Below are positions 1 to 11,234 of a stretch of DNA of 64,000 nt, in pieces. Each line of letters opens with the position of its first letter. Position 1 is the first letter of the stretch. Position numbers and translations under genes: made by a program. This stretch comes from Arthrinium phaeospermum (taxonomy: Eukaryota > Ascomycota > Sordariomycetes > Amphisphaeriales > Apiosporaceae), in contig QYRS01000002.1 in the NCBI GenBank assembly GCA_006503535.1, forward strand, positions 1,736,001 through 1,800,000. Direction: 5' to 3'. The notes under the pieces are model-generated. The model saw only the letters and a list, made by a program, of their open reading frames with translations, did not search any database and had not been told where the DNA came from.

Positions 1-32
1 GACGACCAAGCTAACATATTTCCGAGTCTTTC

Positions 33-2069
33 ATGTCTCGCGATGTCACCCCGCCAATCACTCCATTGTCAGTACCTGAAGAGCTGTACACCCCTGGACC
101 AGATCGTTGTCAAGTGCCGGTCGCGTCGGACCCATGCAGCCTGATTGAGGAAGATCTGGAGGCGGCACAGTCGGCCTTGATCGCAGCCAGTTCTCCTCCC
201 ATCCTGGGGACGCCTGTTCTGCCCTCATCACCTGGAGTGGAAACATTCTCCCCCGCGATCAGAAAAACCGAGTCTCTCAAAGTGGAACAGCCTCTAATCC
301 CATCAAGACCAAACTCTCCACCGGCAAACCACACAATTGACCTGCAACAGGCTGCGGAGAGCGCGCAACTGGCTTTTGATGCTGACTGTGATGTAGACGA
401 TTACGCGTGGAAAGAAATACCTAACCTCTTGAGCGACGGGCTGCTAGAAGAGCTGCAAGCAGGCGCACATTCGGCCAACTTGGCTATAGAGCAGGAGCGA
501 CTGGAACACGCAGATGCAATTGCTCGCGTCCAAGTCCCAATCATGGACTTTGCCATCACGGAGCCGGGGTGGCAGAGATTGGGACATAATAGCAGGCGAC
601 ACATCAAGTACCTCTTGCAAGCTCCTGGAATGGCTTTAACGAGACTGAAGAGCAACTATAGGGAACGGGATTATTGGTGGGCGCCATTTCCGTACAGGCT
701 TCGCCAGGTGTCTCTTGATGAGTCACTTGATGGTGTTGTAGAGGTGAATGATGTTCTTCGAATGTACAACGATGCAGAACTACCGACAGCTGCATCGTGT
801 GTATGGAAACAACCTGGATTGGCCATACTGAGAGAGGCTGAGGATGACGAAGAAGAAGAAGAAATCCAGGTGTCACATAACCAATCTGTAGGTCTCACGG
901 ATATCCTGAGGAAAAGGAAATTCGAGCTGCACGAGGCAGAACCAGGTCGATCCTCGCCGTCGAGCGATACATCGGTCGTGGATTTGGTGCGCCATCCCCA
1001 ACACGCGCAGCCTACCAATGCTGCCAGACTAACGCGTCTACTCGTTGACAACGATGACCCTAATGCCACGGCAACTCTATTGGCGAACTATGTCAATCTG
1101 CGGACTTCCAAGAGGCAGAAGAATGAAGCCAGTTCGTTTTTCGGCCCTAAGAAATCTGCACAGAATGAAGCAAATTCTTTTGTTCACGGAGCCAAGAAAC
1201 ACACGAAAGAAGACGAGGCCCCGAGATCCAACGTGGTCCCGATTGAGAAGTTTGAGGCAGCCCCAGTTCCGGATTTGAGGGCATCTTCCGACCCGATCAA
1301 GATGATAGTGGCGTTGACTATTGGCCGCGGCATTCTTGGTTGGATCGAAAAACTACTTCCAAAAGCCGAGCTTGTGGAGCGGGACTTTGACCATTGGAAT
1401 ACCGTCGCGTGGAATCGGAACATGGTTTCTCGCTCGCCAATTATATCTTCCTTAGCTGCTGAAGCAGATGTTGTCGTATCGCCAGTCACCGGAATAATCT
1501 TGACCACGCTCATCAAGGTGATCCAGAAACCACTCCCGGGGCAAAAGATCAAAACAGCGATTCAGGAACGGGTTGAGAAGGTCTCCGCACGATATGAGAG
1601 GCTCATAGTCTTGGTATCGCAGTCTAATCGTGATGATGAGTCGACCAGAGATCTTTACGCATCGGAGTGTGCTCCATTCGCTGAGTTCTCGGGTTTGGTT
1701 TTGGGACTCAACCCCAACTCCCAGGTATATTTCGTTGGCGGCGGCGAGGAAACTCTAGCCAAGTGGCTCGTGGCGATGATTCAACGATACTCTATTGAGG
1801 CTAGCGGACTTCAAGGTCTGCTGATTTCGGACGAGACGACTTGGGAATTGATAATGCGCAGGGCTGGGATGAACGCTTACGCTGCACAGGTTATTTTGGC
1901 AGAACTGAAAGGGATCAGCAACAATGACCCACAAGGTCCATTTATGGGAGAGCTGCAGAGGTTCATCCTTATGACGCCCCGGGAGAGAATTGAACAGTTC
2001 TCCGGAGTAATGGGTGGCACAAATGTCCTACGAAGAGTTGGCGCGGTCCTTGATGGTCCATGGGAATAA
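33..2069 (+). CDS. ZIP2/SHOC1-like meiotic protein, XPF-like core (DUF7102 family), possibly 5'-partial
   Basis: A 678-codon open frame. Residues 1-415 are low-complexity and acidic, with an EDDEEEEE run near 270. Residues about 421-590 look like an inactive XPF-type nuclease fold: a strand/helix with ERDFDHW, the stretch EADVVVSPVTGI, a second ERLIVLVSQ strand and VYFVGGGEETLAKWL. Residues about 602-670 resemble a tandem helix-hairpin-helix (WELIMRRAGMNAYAAQVILAELK-like). In SHOC1/Zip2 such a core pairs with Spo16 and binds branched recombination intermediates in the meiotic ZMM pathway; that role is inferred from the fold. No ERKxxxD nuclease motif is seen. The frame is closed upstream by TAA at 12-14, but a CTAAC-like branch site (10-14) and an AG (25-26) precede it, so an earlier exon may lie outside the window and residue 1 may be internal. 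It converges with the WD40 gene. Confidence 0.6.
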   Translation: MSRDVTPPITPLSVPEELYTPGPDRCQVPVASDPCSLIEEDLEAAQSALIAASSPPILGTPVLPSSPGVETFSPAIRKTESLKVEQPLIPSRPNSPPANHTIDLQQAAESAQLAFDADCDVDDYAWKEIPNLLSDGLLEELQAGAHSANLAIEQERLEHADAIARVQVPIMDFAITEPGWQRLGHNSRRHIKYLLQAPGMALTRLKSNYRERDYWWAPFPYRLRQVSLDESLDGVVEVNDVLRMYNDAELPTAASCVWKQPGLAILREAEDDEEEEEIQVSHNQSVGLTDILRKRKFELHEAEPGRSSPSSDTSVVDLVRHPQHAQPTNAARLTRLLVDNDDPNATATLLANYVNLRTSKRQKNEASSFFGPKKSAQNEANSFVHGAKKHTKEDEAPRSNVVPIEKFEAAPVPDLRASSDPIKMIVALTIGRGILGWIEKLLPKAELVERDFDHWNTVAWNRNMVSRSPIISSLAAEADVVVSPVTGIILTTLIKVIQKPLPGQKIKTAIQERVEKVSARYERLIVLVSQSNRDDESTRDLYASECAPFAEFSGLVLGLNPNSQVYFVGGGEETLAKWLVAMIQRYSIEASGLQGLLISDETTWELIMRRAGMNAYAAQVILAELKGISNNDPQGPFMGELQRFILMTPRERIEQFSGVMGGTNVLRRVGAVLDGPWE

Positions 2070-2287
2070 GGCTCGGGTAGTTTTGTTCGGCAGGGAAATG
2101 TGGCTTGATGTATTCGCTTGGGGAAGATAAATCTTCGTGACGACAGATACTTTCATTTTGCTATGAATATTCGGATCATCGCGATATTGCTTTCAGGAAA
2201 GCTAGCTCATGAATGAAGTCCCGAATACTGGACTGGACACAACAGCATTGACACGCCCAAATGTATCATTCTGCCTTCATTTTGCCT

Positions 2288-3777
2288 TCATTCTGCCTCT
2301 GTGTCGCCATCAGTAGAGTTTAGGCACCATATCTTGAGGCTGCTCTCCTTATTACTTCTGCGCATCCATGCCGGCAACCTTTCCGTTTCGCCCTGGTCGC
2401 CATTGCGCAACTTCGTCGTGTCGTCACCCGAGTCAGCTTCCTTATCTTGGCCAGCAAAGTCCCAGGCACCCGAGCACGTCGCAATGACCGAGCCCGACGG
2501 GTGCAGGCACGTGCTGCCCACTGTCGACTCGTGGCCCTGCCAGTCCCAAGCCGGCGCGTGCGGCCCCTCGCGCATGCCGACGTTCTCCCAGACCTTGACC
2601 GTGCCGTCCGTGGTGCCGGACCAGACCTCGAAGCCGCCGCCGGCCGCGTCCCCAGAGGGGAAGACGTCGCAAGTGACGCGCTGGTTGCTGTCGGCGGCGT
2701 CGCGGCCCTCGAGCCAGCCGAGCAGCTCGCCCGTGACGCGCACGTCGTAGACGAGGACGCCCCGCGACTTGCGCTCCGAGACCAGCAGGTACCGCCCGCA
2801 GGGGCTCCAGGCCGTCTGCGTCACACCGTTGCCGCCGATGCCGACGCCGGGGTTGTGGCCGCGCTCGGTCGTCTTCTGGACGGCGGACTCGATGCCCCAC
2901 GCGGCCACGCAGTCGCCCGCCTGCGCGAAGTCGTACATGCCGACCCAGCGCGTCCAGGTCCCGGCCGCGACCAGGCCTAGGCCGCCGCTTTCGGACGACG
3001 ACGGGTGGGCCGCTAGGGTCGAGATGGTGCCGCGCATGCCCACGCCGCTGCCCTTGGACAGGTGGCGCTCCGAGGGGATCGTCTTGATGCGCAGGAGCGG
3101 CTCCTCGCCCGTGCGGGAGACGTCGAACTTGGCCAGCAGGTTCTTGGTGGCGGCGACGAAGTGCGTGCCTGGGCTTGGCCACAGCATCGCCGTGGCGGAG
3201 AGGAAGGTCTCGGAGTGGGCTCTCATGAAGGGGTACGACGAGGCGGGTTGGTGTTTGACCTTGGCGGTGGTGCCATCTTCGGAGGTTTGAGGGGGGTAGA
3301 GGTAGTAGAGCTGGATGGGCAGGTCATGGCTGGAGATCAGGATCTGGTTGGTGTAGGCCTCCGCGAGCTGGAAGTAGGGCGCGGGGCAGAGCACGTTGGT
3401 CCGCTCGGATAGGGGGATGGTGACTTGGGGGTTCAGAGAGTGCGGGCTTGACTCCGGGTCCAGCAGGTCTGGAGGGAGGATGTAACCATCTATCTGGTGG
3501 TTAGATGAGGTTGTGAGGATAGTGGTGCCGTCTGCAGTCCTATCGATCGTTTTGGATCAGTAGGTATATTCAGGACCTTGCCGCATGTAAGTGAAGGTGG
3601 GGCTGGATAGCTGGACCGTCTTGCATACCATTGGGCGCTTTCGAAGTAGCCATGCAGTTGATCCTTCTTCTGGGGTCGACTGTTCGGAGAATTTTGCTGT
3701 TGCAGGGTTATATCGCCTGTCGAAGCGACCAGCTTCACCCTGCTCTTAGACGAATCGATTGCTTCTGATTCCTCCAT
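2288..3777 (-). CDS. WD40 repeat protein, Swt21/WRAP53 (TCAB1)-like
   Basis: Two exons: 3777-3629 and 3539-2288, with an 89-bp intron (GTATGC...ATAG) between. The spliced product is 466 aa. The junction restores a WD-type strand, ESAQW joined to TADGTTILT, followed by IPLSERTNVLCPAPYFQ. WD-like segments follow through the protein: LISSHDLPIQLYYLYP, WLGMYDF-type repeats, WSPCGRYLLVSERKSRGVLVYD, VWSGTTDGTVKVWENV and the last HESTVGSTCLHPSGSVIATCSG. The composition and order fit the fungal Swt21/WRAP53 family. Swt21 aids nuclear pre-mRNA splicing in yeast and WRAP53 guides telomerase and scaRNAs in animals; which of these applies here is inference. Third positions are very GC-rich between 2440 and 3180, producing long antisense open frames that are shadows. 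Confidence 0.72.
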
Positions 3778-4918
3778 GTCGACTTTCCTAGAATCCGTTT
3801 ACACTGTAAATAGGTGCATCAACTTCTACCTACCTAATTTCGTCAACGTGGCTGGGCTTCTCGCGTCGCAGTGAAGTGGCTCAACCTGCCCCTCCTACCT
3901 GAGAGGCGCGAGTGGCGCAGGGAATCTATGAGCGGATAAGCCTATCACGACTCTATGTGCAGCATCGTGAGTATCTCCTATGCAATCAGGTAGCAGGCAT
4001 CAAGGGTGGCATCCATCAAGTCCGTAACCGGCCAAATCAACCATGGCGAAAACAAATTCGATTCCACCTCAACAGATCAGCCGACATGGTGGAGCCAGGC
4101 ACCCTGGCTTGTACTTACTTACGTACATGTAGATTGCAGGGGTGCTGATCAGAAGCGGTGGTGAGTCCCACGTCATCGCCAAACAGGCAGGGAGCGTCAT
4201 TGCAGTCCATGGCATGTGCTGGCCCATTTCCCACATGCATGTCGGTTCACTATCACTGTTCCCGCCCAACAGCAACCAGGTGCCATACCGGAAGGCATCG
4301 TCGCCAATTCGCATCGATAGCACGCCGTATCTTGTCGGTTATCGATTAGAACTTGCTTATCTTCGGCGTGTGTCATCAATCAAACTGCTGCACGCACTAA
4401 AAACCCTTGCCAGTTCTGGTGCCTGGATGGAACGGAAGAGGATGGGGTAGCGCGCTATCTTCCAATTCTAGGCGTTATTGGGTACCTCTGCGGCCTACCG
4501 CGGCCCCCTGGAGACTCCCTGCTCCCCCGGCAGGTAGCGCCCAATGCCAACCTCTGACCATGTTCTGGCACCGGGCTACCTACGCGCAACTGACTTCGTG
4601 CATGATCCAGACTCCATTCCAGCCCAAACATCACGTCCCCATTATCGTAGGGGGGGATTGCCGGCTGATCATTTCTCAACCTCTACTGCATTCGGGGTCC
4701 ATGGTGGTTTCTGTTTCTAGCACGCCATGTATTCGAAACACTTGTAGAGGACATCGCCAACGTGCAACTCTTGCACCTTTCTATTAACCTTCCGATACAC
4801 TAGCTTCTGACCTCATCGGACCGTACTGACATACGAAATAACTCCTGCCTCTCGACAGCGTCCGACTCCAGAGCCGAACCTCACACACTGTCACTGCATC
4901 GAGTCGGTCAAGGGCAAG
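3778..4918. other. Divergent intergenic region, WD40 gene / PQ-loop gene
   Basis: About 1.1 kb between two outward-pointing genes, so it should hold both promoters. Short open frames on both strands lack codon bias or recognisable domains. I see no repeat, RNA gene or mobile element. Confidence 0.5.
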
Positions 4919-6086
4919 ATGGACAGCTTTTTGGACATGATGGAGGACCGGTGTGCGGAACTCCATAGAGTCGGCTATACTAACTTCTTCGTTTCCATGT
5001 GAGTACAATGAGCCTGCCATTGCTGGGGCGAACCCGTCCACGACGGAACGTATAGAGCTGACTGCTTCTTGCTGCAACCTAGCCTTATCATCATTGGCAT
5101 TCTCTTCTCCTACCTGCTCCAGCACTACCGTATTATCTCCCGTGGTACATCCGAGGGCATCTCGCCCTACTTCGTCCTCCTCGGCGTCACGAGTGCCAAC
5201 TCCCAGTTCGCCAACATCCTCGCCTTGCCCCAATCGCGTGCCGATGTGGAGTGCTGCAAGCAAGTGAGCGGGCTCGAATGTGCCGCCGGACTTCTGGGTA
5301 TCGCCCAGATTGGGGTGCAGTGGATATGCTTCGCGGTCATGTAAGGATATACCACGACTTATCTTTCTGTCGGATTTGTTGCTGACGAGGGACTGTTGTA
5401 GTCTTGTTCTTTTCCTGGTGTTCTTCCGCCGAGACGAGACCGTACCCGAAGATGACGACGACGATGTGATCGACCCCGACCAGCCTACATGGAGGACTGC
5501 TATCGGCGTTGCTGCTGCTTGTCTGGTTCACGGTCTGCTTATCGTCATCATAACAGCATCGCTCGCACTTGGAGCTCCGGATTACCTGGCCATGTGGGCC
5601 AACATTCTGGGCATCATGTCTGCCGCTCTCGCTGCCATTCAATATGTTCCCCAGATCTGGACCACCTACCACCTCAAACACGCGGGAAGTCTGAGCATTC
5701 CCATGATGTGCGTCCAAACTCCTGGTGGCTTTCTGTTTGCCGCGAGTCTGGGTGCCCGCCTTGGCTGGTCCGGTTGGAGCTCATGGGGGGTCTACGTTCT
5801 CACTGCAGTGATGCAGGGCATCGTACTTGCCATGGCTATTGGCTACGAATGGCCCAGCCATGGTAGTCAGGGGCACGCAGAATCGGCTACTTCCAGACCA
5901 GCTTTCAACCGCCGCACCACGCCCCGAGTTCTCCCCTCGCCTGGTCCGTACTCGGCCCATCTTCAGGCCTACGCCGAGACGCAAGAAGAGATCGAGGCCG
6001 CTCTGGACCGCGAGGCAGTGCAAGGCCTCGGGGAGAACCAGCCGCTCCTGGCACCTGGGGGCATTGGCAGCTCTGGCGTTCGATGA
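4919..6086 (+). CDS. PQ-loop repeat membrane protein
   Basis: Three exons, 4919-4998, 5083-5340 and 5402-6086, with introns of 84 and 61 bp (GTGAGT and GTAAGG donors). The product is 340 aa. The short first exon encodes a cytosolic or lumenal N-terminus ending at a junction that restores the helix VSILIIIGILFSYLLQ. The first PQ-like motif is LLQHYRIISRGTSEGISPY. The second is canonical: IQYVPQIWTTYHLKHAGSLS. About seven hydrophobic segments are visible, with an acidic cytosolic insert (EDDDDDVIDPDQ) between helices 3 and 4 and a polar C-terminal tail. PQ-loop proteins include lysosomal/vacuolar amino-acid exporters (cystinosin, Ypq) and SWEET sugar carriers. The substrate cannot be told here. 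Confidence 0.82.
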
Positions 6087-7183
6087 AGGCGACGAGGACT
6101 ACTGTGAATGTATTACTCCCACCACGCCTTCTTGCTTATTTTATTGCATTTATGCGTGTACTTTAGAGCCAGAGTGCGAAACAACTGTACTTACCCAAGT
6201 TTCTGCTGGCAACAACATGGCGATACTGACATTACAAATTGGCCCAAGAATAGACAAAAAAAAAAAAAAAAACCATTATAAGCCCATATTTGCGGGTTCT
6301 GGACATAGATAAGAGTGTCAGCTACTTACTGGCTGATTAAATAGCCGTTGCTATTCAGTACTACATACATTTGTCTACTCGTCTAAAGTCTCGAATTGAT
6401 GTAGGCAGGATCCTCCACTGCACCGAGTGGCGAGCAAAGCATCGTCCGCGGCATAGTCACATTGTGATTATGATTTATGGCTCACTGCGTAGCCGAGGCT
6501 GGATGCATTTTAGAGAACAGTCCAGGCATGAAACACGACTCGCAACCTGTCCCAGCTCGCGCCTTGTTCAACAGCTGCCAAGTGGATTCCATCAGCAGTT
6601 GAACGCCGTCTTTGTCCATGAGCCCGATCAGACCATGAGATGAATGAATGTGCCGCGTTTCCGCACGTCCGCTCGATTTAGATGATGCGCTACTTGGATA
6701 CCACTTGCCGGTCTAAGGAGGCTACTTGCAGCCAACAGCTCTCGATTGGCGCGACGAGACGCAAGCTGGAGCCCTGGAATCAATCCGGCCTGCAGGGCCA
6801 GGATCCCTAATCCCTAATCCCTAATCCATAGTGGGGTCAGCAATTGAGCGTGCCCGTGATTGCGCAGGCCCCTTGATTGGCTGAAGCTCGCTACAAGCTA
6901 CAGGCTTGGCGGCCAGCCGCGCTCCGGGGTACTGCAGGCCGTCCGAGTCAACGGTGTCATTCTCAATCCCTCTTAATCATCACCTCCTCTGTCTCTCTCT
7001 CAGGGTGACTGACTAGTAAGACTCATCGGTTGCCTGGCGCTTCTTTGTTCCTCCCCTTTCCTTTCCTCCGGTAAGGTTTTGCCATCATCGTCGCTGTGTT
7101 CGCTGCATACAGGCCAGAGAAGGAAGCTTTTGTGGTCGTTGAGTTGATTCCAATTCCAAAGAAGCCCTTATCTTCATCCCACC
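6087..7183. other. Intergenic region upstream of the R3H gene
   Basis: About 1.1 kb. It holds a poly-A run at 6257-6273, a short telomere-like TCCCTAA array at 6803-6828 and pyrimidine-rich 5' leader sequence before 7184. No convincing gene. Confidence 0.45.
6803..6828. repeat. Short interstitial telomere-like array
   Basis: Three to four tandem copies of a TCCCTAA heptamer, one base longer than the usual fungal CCCTAA telomere unit. Confidence 0.6.
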
Positions 7184-8497
7184 ATGGCTATCTACAGCGC
7201 TGTCCCGCCGCCCCCCGGCCTCGGCGGCACCACCACAACGAATGCATCGCAGCAGCAGCAGCAGCAGCAGCCCCAAGCTGCTATCGCCGGCCACCCGGCC
7301 CTCGATATCGAAGCATGGACTGTATCGGCCCTACAATCTCTCGCCATCTCTCCGGACGCCCGCGGCACTAATGCCCCGCTCTCGATCCCCCTGGATGGCA
7401 CCAATTCGAAGCCCTCTGTCACCATCCAAGATGCCCGCGCCACGGGCGAATCCATTCGCCGGCCTCTCTCCCGTCGTGATAGCATGAAGCGCCGCGAGGC
7501 ACTTTTGAAAGGCAAGGAGGGTAGTCGACAGCGCCGGCGCTGGGAGAATGGTACTTATTCCCCCTCCATCGTTATCAATGACACGTCTCCGCGCGTTAGC
7601 TGCATCGGCTGATCACATGCCCCTTTTTGCTCTGTAATTATAGATCGTCTCATGCACGTCCCCAACGCGCAGCCGCCCCAGCCCTTCGATTGGGAGCCCC
7701 GGGCTACGCATCCTGTCCACCACGTCCCCTACCAGATGGCCGCAGCCTGGGACATGCGCGTCCGCGCCGACGTCGAGGCCAAGAAGGCCGTCGCCGCCCT
7801 CCGCAAGCAGCAGCAGACCAAGACGCTCGGCGACGACGCCGTGGCCGGGCGCGTGCCCCGCGAGCTGTTTGTGCGCGCCAAGAAGACCCCCGCCGTCAAG
7901 ACCTGGGTGCGCTCCCTCGAGGAGCCCGTCCGCAAGTTCCTCGTCGACCAGCGCCGCGCCCGCGAGGAGGCCGAGGTCGAGGCCGAGAACAGCAGCGACA
8001 GTACCGAGGACGAGGAGATTGTCTTCGTGGGCCGCAACGGCACCATGCGCGACGGCTGGAAGAAGGCCAGGCGCGAGGACAAGAAGCAGGGCGCGACCGA
8101 GGAGGGCATGGTGTTTGATGCGCTCGGCGATGATGACGAGAGCAGTGCTTTCAAGTACGTACAACCAATAACACCTCCACTGATGTATTGGAATCATTGG
8201 CGTAGATATACTACAAGAGAAGGGGGGAGAGGGAGGCTTTGTGTGGACTGTCGATTCCGAACTACCCTTGCTACAATTACCCCCCTCCCCATGCGCCAAT
8301 TTACTGACTTTGATGACTCTAGGCGATGGCTCACCCACTCCATCTCGGATTACTACGGCCTAGACTCGCGCTCTGTCTTGGTTGGGAACCCCTCTCGCAA
8401 GGTGGTGTACGTTGCACCCAGGGCGATGAAGACGGGACATCCTCCGCCGGCCGTGCTGGCCAGTCTGCCACGACCTCTATGGCAGTTGTGTTCGTAA
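7184..8497 (+). CDS. R3H domain protein with R3H-associated N-terminal domain
   Basis: Three exons, 7184-7550, 7644-8154 and 8323-8497, with introns of 93 and 168 bp. The product is 350 aa. A polyQ run (CAG repeats near 7248) follows a proline-rich start. The middle carries the R3H-associated N-terminal domain: SRRDSMKRREALLKGKEG, then QRRRWENDRLMHVPNAQPPQPFDWEP across the first junction. A charged helix-rich part and an acidic SSDSTEDEE stretch come next. The C-terminal exon gives the R3H motif RWLTHSISDYYGLDSRSV, in which Arg and His are spaced as R-x3-H as the domain requires. R3H domains bind single-stranded nucleic acid; the family's cellular task is not established. The ATG has an ACC context. 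Confidence 0.82.
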
Positions 8498-9416
8498 ATG
8501 TATACATGTTGAAGACGTAAGTGAAAGAATCTATATATAGACGCTTCGGGGATGCATATTAGACGGTAACGGGAGGGTATTTCTTGTACGATCTTGCATT
8601 ATCTACTGTCACTTCGCTTCTCTCTCACTTACAATATAATATGGCTCTTGATCGTTGCCAAATGCATTTGAGTTCTGGTCGATCGGGCACCTTGTCTAAG
8701 TTGTGTAGACAAGACCTTCACACAGACAGTTTCCAACACCGTCGCTACTCCCCCGTGATTCAACGAAATTGGGCTACGGGCTTTTTTATTCGCCTTTTAA
8801 CCCTGAGATGGTGGGCATCTGTCCTAATCCTACTACCGCCTGCCGGTGCGACGAGGCATATTCTTCTGCGTCTGCTTTACCGATGGGTGCGTAAATACCG
8901 TCAGCCCTCCAAGGTCATTTTACCGGTTGCTGGTAGGTGTCCCGTCAAAAGAAGAGGCCATCACCCCAAACACCAGTTTCATGAACAATGGGTAGTATGA
9001 ATGCCGCGAGGTGAAAGAGTGGAAGGAACAGTGCTGGGTACCTGCAGTGGCCGTCTTTATAGGATCTGTTTTATTCTCCTTCATTGCTCTGTTATAATCT
9101 ATGAATCGAGTTTGTGTTTGAGCTACCCTTGACCCTGCCCCTTGACAATTAGTAGCATGCTATGAATGTGTCCAGCTTGTTCCTCAGTTCGTCTCAATGC
9201 CTTTGAAGCATGTCAATTGAATGCAGGGTCGGAAAGCTCGCGGGACAAAGTCCAGACAAACATGTGCACACCCCTCCCTTGACTTATTTTCCAATTTTTC
9301 CCTATAAAAAGCCTGGACGGTTTCCATTACATTCCCTATCGACTCGCATTGGTCTCAAGTTCGCATTCGTCTTTCGCATGTACAGTTAACGACATAAAGC
9401 CTCACCAACGAACACG
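8498..9416. other. Intergenic region with TATA-like promoter
   Basis: About 0.9 kb between same-strand genes. A 138-codon open frame at 8584 has no domain or codon bias. A TATA-like box lies at 9302-9309. Confidence 0.4.
9302..9309 (+). promoter_or_regulatory. TATA-like box
   Basis: CTATAAAAAG about 110 bp before the ATG at 9417, followed by a short leader; a plausible core promoter for the 282-aa gene. Confidence 0.5.
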
Positions 9417-10265
9417 ATGTCGCCCACCGAAGAAGATGATGTGTTGGCTGCGCTGGCCCGTTACCGTTGGCGCGTCGCCCAACACAACCGTGAGATATTC
9501 ACCAAGATCGTCAAGATGGCCGAGGAGTTCCAGCCCGAAAGCCTCCATACACCAGAGCAGCTGAATGCTAGACGTATGAGGTTTATCAACAAGCAATTTC
9601 ACGTGGGGGACGGAGATTATCCGGGTTTGGACCCAGGTGATCGCATCGAGACGCCAGCCGATGTTCTCAAGAAGTGGCCAAAGCTCGTTCGCGCCTACGG
9701 CCTCGACGGGGTTCACGAAAGGAAGAGCATTGAGGAGCGGGAGCGGGACCGAGCCGCGTTCAAGGAGGGCATCATGACCGGGCTGCAAGAGCGACTGGGT
9801 GACGATGATGCTGTCTCAGACCTACAGTTTCCTGTCGGTTTTTGGGTCATGATGGGCCAGATTGACAGTCTCCATGGCCACGGCTGGCCCAAGTACCATC
9901 AGCACGATACGCAGCCCACTCTGTGGGATGGCATTGATGAGCATGTGGGCGCAGGGAAAGCCAGTCTGATCCACCCTGATGATATTTCAGACCTCTATGG
10001 TGTCCAAAATGGCTGGGAAGTTCTGGGTGGATGGTGGAATGCGTATGAGAACCTGGCCCATACGCAGCTTTATGTATTATACTGCCGTGCGGATGAAACA
10101 GCGAGCCAGAAGGAGAGTGATGCCAGCTGGCAGTGGCGCTACGTCGTGGACGCGAATGAGAACGGCGAAGAGTGGTTTGACACCTTGCCCGAGGTGTTGG
10201 CATGGTACGAGGAGTACGGCGTGCCGGATCTGGACCATGTTGATCGCTACATTGGCAGTATCTAA
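9417..10265 (+). CDS. SUKH/SMI1-KNR4-like protein, copy A (tentative family)
   Basis: Intronless, 282 aa. The N-terminal half is helical and charged (EEDDVLAALARYRWRVAQHN, ERERDRAAFKEGI). The C-terminal half has FPVGFWVMMGQIDSLHGHGWP, a PTLWDGID strand, a GWEVLGGWW segment and a closing WQWRYVVDANENGEEWFDTL/VLAWYEEYG. The pattern 'FP-x-FW-x-LMGQIDSL' with a terminal strand-helix ending in a WYEEY-type motif recalls the SUKH (SMI1/KNR4) fold, but I cannot prove membership. Copy B at 11235-12083 is clearly homologous along its whole length, has the same length and points towards this gene. No signal peptide or membrane segment. Confidence 0.72.
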   Translation: MSPTEEDDVLAALARYRWRVAQHNREIFTKIVKMAEEFQPESLHTPEQLNARRMRFINKQFHVGDGDYPGLDPGDRIETPADVLKKWPKLVRAYGLDGVHERKSIEERERDRAAFKEGIMTGLQERLGDDDAVSDLQFPVGFWVMMGQIDSLHGHGWPKYHQHDTQPTLWDGIDEHVGAGKASLIHPDDISDLYGVQNGWEVLGGWWNAYENLAHTQLYVLYCRADETASQKESDASWQWRYVVDANENGEEWFDTLPEVLAWYEEYGVPDLDHVDRYIGSI

Positions 10266-11234
10266 ACTCGGTACCGACGCCCAGTCGACATAGCTTTGCT
10301 AATTTTCCCTAACCCCAAAAAGAAAGGCCTACCGCCAAACGACTTCCGTCACACCGACCGACGCCGAAAAGCCAGTACATTCCTACGTGAGACCCGACAA
10401 GCACTGCCGTGATGTTCAGGATGGTTACCGGACTTGGTGACTCCCTGGTTATTGGACATTTCTCCGGCCATCCCCTTTTCCAGAACAAAGATAGGACTGA
10501 ATAAAGTAAAATGAAAATATGAAGTGCAGTAGTTGCGGCAAGAGAGCCAATGTGAGACTGGAAGTCATAACTAAAATGGTATGGGAGGTCCAGCCCGCTG
10601 CCAGACCGGCTCCTCCACCTGTAAAGATCGAGTACCGTCGTTGCAAGTATCCATCCTCGCCGTAACATGGATACTGGCTTTTTTAGGCCATATTGTGGAA
10701 ACCCTGTTGGCGAGCATGGGTCAGCAGGATGTCGTGCCAGTGTCACATCCCAGCGTAACCAAAACCATAACACCACCACCCTGGCCGTCTTCCTTTTCGA
10801 TACCAACTTCAGGCCTCGTTCTTCAGTTTGACCTTCTATTAGTAATGCACTTCGTTGTATATGGTATACGCAACTGGGCAGACCGAGATGGCGGGCAAGA
10901 GCTTCTAAAGCAAGAGGAAAGGTGCGAAGCCCCCACGTCTTGGGCATGGACGGATGCGACACAGGATCATGGTGCCTTGGTGACGTTCGTTCTGACCGTC
11001 ATCTTCAAGGGCGGCTGCGTGGAAAAGGCGATCAAATCGGCGGGAGGACCAGATCTTCAATGTATCAGCATGGACAGGGGCAAATATGAAGCAGCGGCAA
11101 ACAATACTGCAAACGTATCAGGGTGGGCCAATATCTCAGGAAAGGTACAAAGATAAAGATGATAGGAACTCAACCGGATATTAATGCAGGGAGCTGGGTC
11201 TAGCTGATGGGTACTGGAAGATTTGTCGTCGCCT
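10266..11234. other. Convergent intergenic region between the two paralogues
   Basis: Nearly 1 kb between the 3' ends. A 217-codon open frame (10962-10309, -) and a 191-codon frame (10581-11156, +) overlap each other. Neither has a recognisable domain or consistent codon use, so neither is called. Confidence 0.4.

Noticed and set aside
2442..3290. Long open frames on both strands inside the WD40 gene
   Set aside because: Shadows caused by high third-position GC; only one frame gives WD-type repeats.
10309..10962. 217-codon frame on the minus strand between the SUKH-like paralogues
   Set aside because: No domain, opposite-strand frame of similar length, hydrophobic stretches in several frames at once; looks like chance openness.
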